From assembly GCA_964551035.1 (NCBI GenBank), contig CAZKBK010000004.1, positions 62,001-126,000 on the forward strand: DNA of 64,000 nucleotides. Direction: 5' to 3'. The notes beneath the pieces are model-generated. The model made no database searches, was not told the origin of the DNA, and saw only the letters and a program-made list of their open reading frames with translations. The position numbers and the translations under genes are program-made. The stretch is from Chryseosolibacter sp964551035. GTDB taxonomy: Bacteria > Bacteroidota > Bacteroidia > Cytophagales > Cyclobacteriaceae. This document shows, one piece after another, positions 61,662 through 64,000 of the stretch (within the stretch, counting starts at the first letter, position 1; the number at the start of each line of letters is the position of its first letter).

Positions 61662-62345
61662 ATGGAAATTAAAAGCATACATCAAAAAATAGAAACCGAG
61701 TTAGGTGATTTAATAACGGAATATGGGTTTAAATTTTCCAGTACCTTTTCTTTTTCGCAGGGCAGCGGCAATCTCTACAGGGATAGTCAGGAAGTAATTT
61801 TTAGGTTAGGGTATGGCATTTTTGATTGTGGTGACTATTTTGAAATTGGCTGTGGAAGTATCAGTATAACTTTTCCTATTGTTGAGAGAATAACAACTTC
61901 GATTCTAGTAAAATATGGCATCCTAGGAGACAGCGCGTTGAATGATCCAATAACTTTTATTCCCCCGAACCAAAGAAAAATTGAAACGATGAAGTTCAAC
62001 GATGAAGTTGGGCTTACAAATTTCATTAATGTTTTTCGTTCTTATTTTAACCGGGATGCGCTAAAGCTTTTTGAAGAATATGGAGAGATGACTAAAGTTA
62101 GTGATGCGCTAAATAATATTCCTCAAAAGGAAATTAGTAATTACATGCCCAAAGGTCTTTACAAGAAAGCGACCATCTGGAAGCTATGCGGAAACCCGAA
62201 TTATGAGGAGTACATTGAGTGGCTAGACACTGGCATGACGAAGAGGGCCAAAAATGATCCTGGGAACCTTGCGTATGCTAAGAGTTCTGATGCAATTAAA
62301 GAGCTCAGGGAAAAATTAAACAACGCCAGTGCTTCGATTGTGTGA
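61662..62345 (+). CDS. Putative immunity protein
   Basis: A 227-residue cytoplasmic AT-rich gene product following the nuclease-like toxin. It is mixed alpha/beta; no family is recognised. Features visible are an acidic N-terminal helix and an aromatic beta region (FKFSSTFSFSQGSGNLYRD). Position, missing signal peptide and composition suggest that it protects against the tail of the gene at 60594. A nine-base inverted repeat covers its stop. Confidence 0.5.
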   Translation: MEIKSIHQKIETELGDLITEYGFKFSSTFSFSQGSGNLYRDSQEVIFRLGYGIFDCGDYFEIGCGSISITFPIVERITTSILVKYGILGDSALNDPITFIPPNQRKIETMKFNDEVGLTNFINVFRSYFNRDALKLFEEYGEMTKVSDALNNIPQKEISNYMPKGLYKKATIWKLCGNPNYEEYIEWLDTGMTKRAKNDPGNLAYAKSSDAIKELREKLNNASASIV

Positions 62346-62366
62346 TTACGATGAGCAGTAATCACA
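62341..62366 (+). terminator. Inverted repeat over the stop codon
   Basis: TGTGATTAC at 62341-62349 pairs with GTAATCACA at 62358-62366 around an eight-base loop. There is no T-run, so it is a weak terminator candidate. Confidence 0.4.
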
Positions 62367-62373
62367 TAATCGA

Positions 62374-62650
62374 TTGAATTTTAGTTTGCTTGAGGAACGC
62401 ATCGAGCAGAGCGAAGACGTGGCTTTTTTCTTCATTGAAAATTCTCCCCTCGAAATTGATGAAACCGGCGATCTGATCACCGACGACTACGAAGGTGCCC
62501 TGGCGGCGCTGAGGAGCTGGCTCAACCAAAACCCCGACTACACCATCAGGACCGATACGTACTGTGTCTTTGTCGGCGGTCTATTCTCGACGCCGTCTCC
62601 TTGAATGCTGATTTTGACCATCGCAAAAGAATTGCGACCGGTGACCTATA
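62374..62650 (+). pseudogene. Frameshifted GC-rich module remnant before the ART tail
   Basis: Two open stretches in different frames look like one broken gene. The first (62374-62604) encodes LEERIEQSEDVAFFFIENSP and RTDTYCVFVGG. The second continues as LNADFDHRKRIATGDLYCSF before a stop at about 62690. GC content is high here, as in the head modules, and falls in the tail that follows. I cannot name the domain. It was probably the head of the ART gene. Confidence 0.4.
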
Positions 62651-62983
62651 TTGCAGCTTTCAAGAATTGAATGGAGAAGGTACGTAAAGGTATACAACGG
62701 GGGAGTAGCAAGGGGGATTACGCCACGCGTGAACGAGCCGCCATTACTTTCAACGTCGAAACGTGCGGACGTAGCAGAAGAGTTTATCTCGATAGGCAAA
62801 AGGCCCGATTATGTCGAGGTAATGTTCGAAATAACTTCCAAGAAAGGGGTTGATATTGACGATATTTCAGATTACGGCAAACATTTGGGTCCAAGAAACC
62901 ATCCGGAAAGGCTGGTGCAAGAGGAAGTTATTTTGTCGAATAACCAAGATTATGAGATATTAGAATCGCGAGATTACCGCTAG
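62651..62983 (+). CDS. ADP-ribosyltransferase-like toxin tail (N-terminally truncated)
   Basis: A 110-residue frame. It has the order of an R-S-E class ADP-ribosyltransferase: VYNGG near the N-terminus (where family members have VYRG or similar), STS (about 34-36) in PLLSTSKRADVAEEFI, and QEE in ERLVQEEVIL (about 89-92), the (Q/E)xE active-site loop. The Arg of motif I looks missing or displaced. No good start codon exists (TTG at 62651), so this is a toxin tail cut from its head by frameshifts. Its neighbour is a NADAR protein. Confidence 0.6.
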   Translation: MQLSRIEWRRYVKVYNGGVARGITPRVNEPPLLSTSKRADVAEEFISIGKRPDYVEVMFEITSKKGVDIDDISDYGKHLGPRNHPERLVQEEVILSNNQDYEILESRDYR

Positions 62984-63026
62984 ATGACGGTGGAACAAGG
63001 TACCTCGTTAAGTTATCTGAGTAGCG

Positions 63027-63752
63027 ATGGAGCAACTTGATTTAGAATTATTGGATGCACAGCATTTCTTCCTTAGTCGGCGAGATGTGAGTTTCTATTC
63101 GAAGGAAGATTTGATCGAAGACGCTCTGAATACCGACATCCCGTTGGAGAGATTAAATTTTTACGATTGGAAGGATAGGAAAATAATCGCCGCAATCAGG
63201 GCACGGGAGGAGACTCAATTTACCTTTTTTTGGGAAACAAAAAGCCCCTTCTCGCAGTGGCACAGGTCCGTTTTTATTTCGTCAGATCTCTTTCATCAGG
63301 GAATAAGTGACCGCCAACGTGAATACTTACGGAACAGCCTGCCAAAAGAACTCGAGTTCAACTCGGCTGAGCAGTTTATGATGTATCATAAGGCGATAAT
63401 TTTTTTAGACAGGGAGATTGCGGAAAGCGTAATCAAGAGTTCAAATGTTCGTGAGATTAAGGAGCTGGGTCGACAAGTGAGAAACTATGACGAAGACATT
63501 TGGAGGTATTATAGAAGCAATGTCGTCTATGCTGGCAACAAGTTGAAATTCAGTCAAAATCTTCAATTAATGGATGCTTTAATGGATACCGTTGGCACTA
63601 CGCTTGTTGAAGCAGCGCCAAACGATCAGATATGGGGGATTGGACTATCCGCAGACGATCCTGAAGCACATAACCGGAAGCGTTGGAAGGGAAAGAATTT
63701 GTTAGGGGAGATACTCACCTTATTGCGAATGGATTTTATGGGTATGTACTAA
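63027..63752 (+). CDS. NADAR family protein (ADP-ribose hydrolase-like)
   Basis: A 241-residue protein with a complete NADAR (YbiA-like) domain from about residue 65: FFWETKSPFSQWHRSVF, SAEQFMMYHKAI, KELGRQVRNYDEDIW, KFSQNLQLMDALMDT, LVEAAPNDQIWGIGL, WKGKNLLGEIL. NADAR proteins act on ADP-ribose-linked substrates; members paired with the DNA ADP-ribosylating toxin DarT remove ADP-ribose from guanine. Here the gene follows an ART-like toxin tail by 43 bases, so an immunity role is likely. It has about 60 unfamiliar residues at the N-terminus. Confidence 0.88.
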   Translation: MEQLDLELLDAQHFFLSRRDVSFYSKEDLIEDALNTDIPLERLNFYDWKDRKIIAAIRAREETQFTFFWETKSPFSQWHRSVFISSDLFHQGISDRQREYLRNSLPKELEFNSAEQFMMYHKAIIFLDREIAESVIKSSNVREIKELGRQVRNYDEDIWRYYRSNVVYAGNKLKFSQNLQLMDALMDTVGTTLVEAAPNDQIWGIGLSADDPEAHNRKRWKGKNLLGEILTLLRMDFMGMY

Positions 63753-63895
63753 ACATGAAAATTCTTAACGTATAAGTTTTCGGTATGCCATCTGTCAAGT
63801 CTGCAGTCAGCCAGAATGGCGAACTCGCTCCCGCGCGTTTTATCACGAAAGACATATCGTGCTGTCGAACAGACGAAAACTCCCTATCTTGACCC

Positions 63896-64000
63896 ATGCC
63901 TTTGAAAAGTAACCGTCTTCGAATCCTCCTCCTTGTCGCCTGCTGCCTCGGCACACTGACAACCTCCGCCCAACCCTCCATCACCGACCTCCAACAATAC
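63896..64000 (+). CDS. HEAT-like head module, copy 3 (partial)
   Basis: The first 35 codons of a third copy: a signal peptide (MPLKSNRLRILLLVACCLG) followed by the beginning of the head (PSITDLQQY against SADDLRQYF in copy 2). The gene leaves the window, so its tail and immunity gene are unknown. The 13 bases CTCCCTATCTTGA before it match those before copy 2 almost fully. Confidence 0.7.
   Translation, partial: MPLKSNRLRILLLVACCLGTLTTSAQPSITDLQQY

Noticed and set aside
62651..63752. The ART/NADAR pair as a DarT-type toxin-antitoxin system
   Set aside because: The ART tail has STS and QEE of the R-S-E class and lies behind head-like fragments; I see none of the DarT layout, so I call it a polymorphic toxin tail instead.
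1..64000. tRNA, rRNA, CRISPR arrays, complete insertion sequences or prophage genes
   Set aside because: I looked for TPsiC-arm-like sequences, regular short repeats and transposase or phage structural genes; only the IS66 fragment was found.

Overview
The window looks like the chromosome of a free-living Bacteroidota bacterium, most likely a member of the Cytophagales (a Chryseolinea-like genus is a guess). The clues are a GldJ-type gliding lipoprotein, DUF4175, DUF3500, DUF4382 and DUF6249 family proteins, a YbeY with Asp in place of the third metal His, many short lipobox signals, and promoters of the Bacteroidota type (TTG, 17-19 bases, TAnnTTTG). I see no rRNA, tRNA or CRISPR array. Apart from 16816-17116, which holds a gene remnant and a terminator, no stretch over 300 bases lacks a gene.

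1-13.4 kb, minus strand: a methyltransferase start, mnmG, ybeY, an RsbW-like ATPase, a DUF4175 membrane protein, a CMD/AhpD-like protein, gldJ and mfd, with comF on the plus strand. Three parS-like palindromes flank mnmG, which suggests the centromere/oriC region is near. 13.5-23 kb: a thioredoxin-like lipoprotein, a THUMP-like methyltransferase, a BaiN/YhiN flavoprotein, a MacB/FtsX-type permease, an ECF sigma factor with a probable membrane partner, and asd. 23-29 kb: a 1598-residue lamin-tail-domain surface protein and an isoaspartyl peptidase/asparaginase. 29-37.5 kb, plus strand: a DksA-like protein with a histone-H1-like tail, scpB, an rsuA/rluB-type pseudouridine synthase, DinB, a PBP4-type peptidase, a GH3 enzyme, hutG, hutF and a GNAT acetyltransferase, many with overlapping starts and stops. 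37.5-54.3 kb: secreted peptidase, amidohydrolase, nitroreductase, PrsW, TPR, metallo-beta-lactamase-fold and several unrecognised secreted proteins.

54.5-64 kb is an accessory region and the most interesting part. It opens with an IS66 transposase fragment captured in an open frame. It then holds three copies, about 3.3-3.5 kb apart, of a GC-rich secreted head module (alpha-helical, HEAT-like). Different AT-rich tails follow the heads, and each tail is followed by a small gene that looks like an immunity gene. The tails include an HNH nuclease with a SUKH/SMI1-type partner, a possible PD-(D/E)XK nuclease with an unknown partner, a toxin tail joined to a TANFOR-like head, and an ADP-ribosyltransferase-like fragment followed by a NADAR protein, a family known to remove ADP-ribose. 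I read this as a polymorphic toxin/immunity array, partly decayed by recombination and frameshifts. The ART/NADAR pair and the repeated HEAT-like head are the best candidates for something little described.
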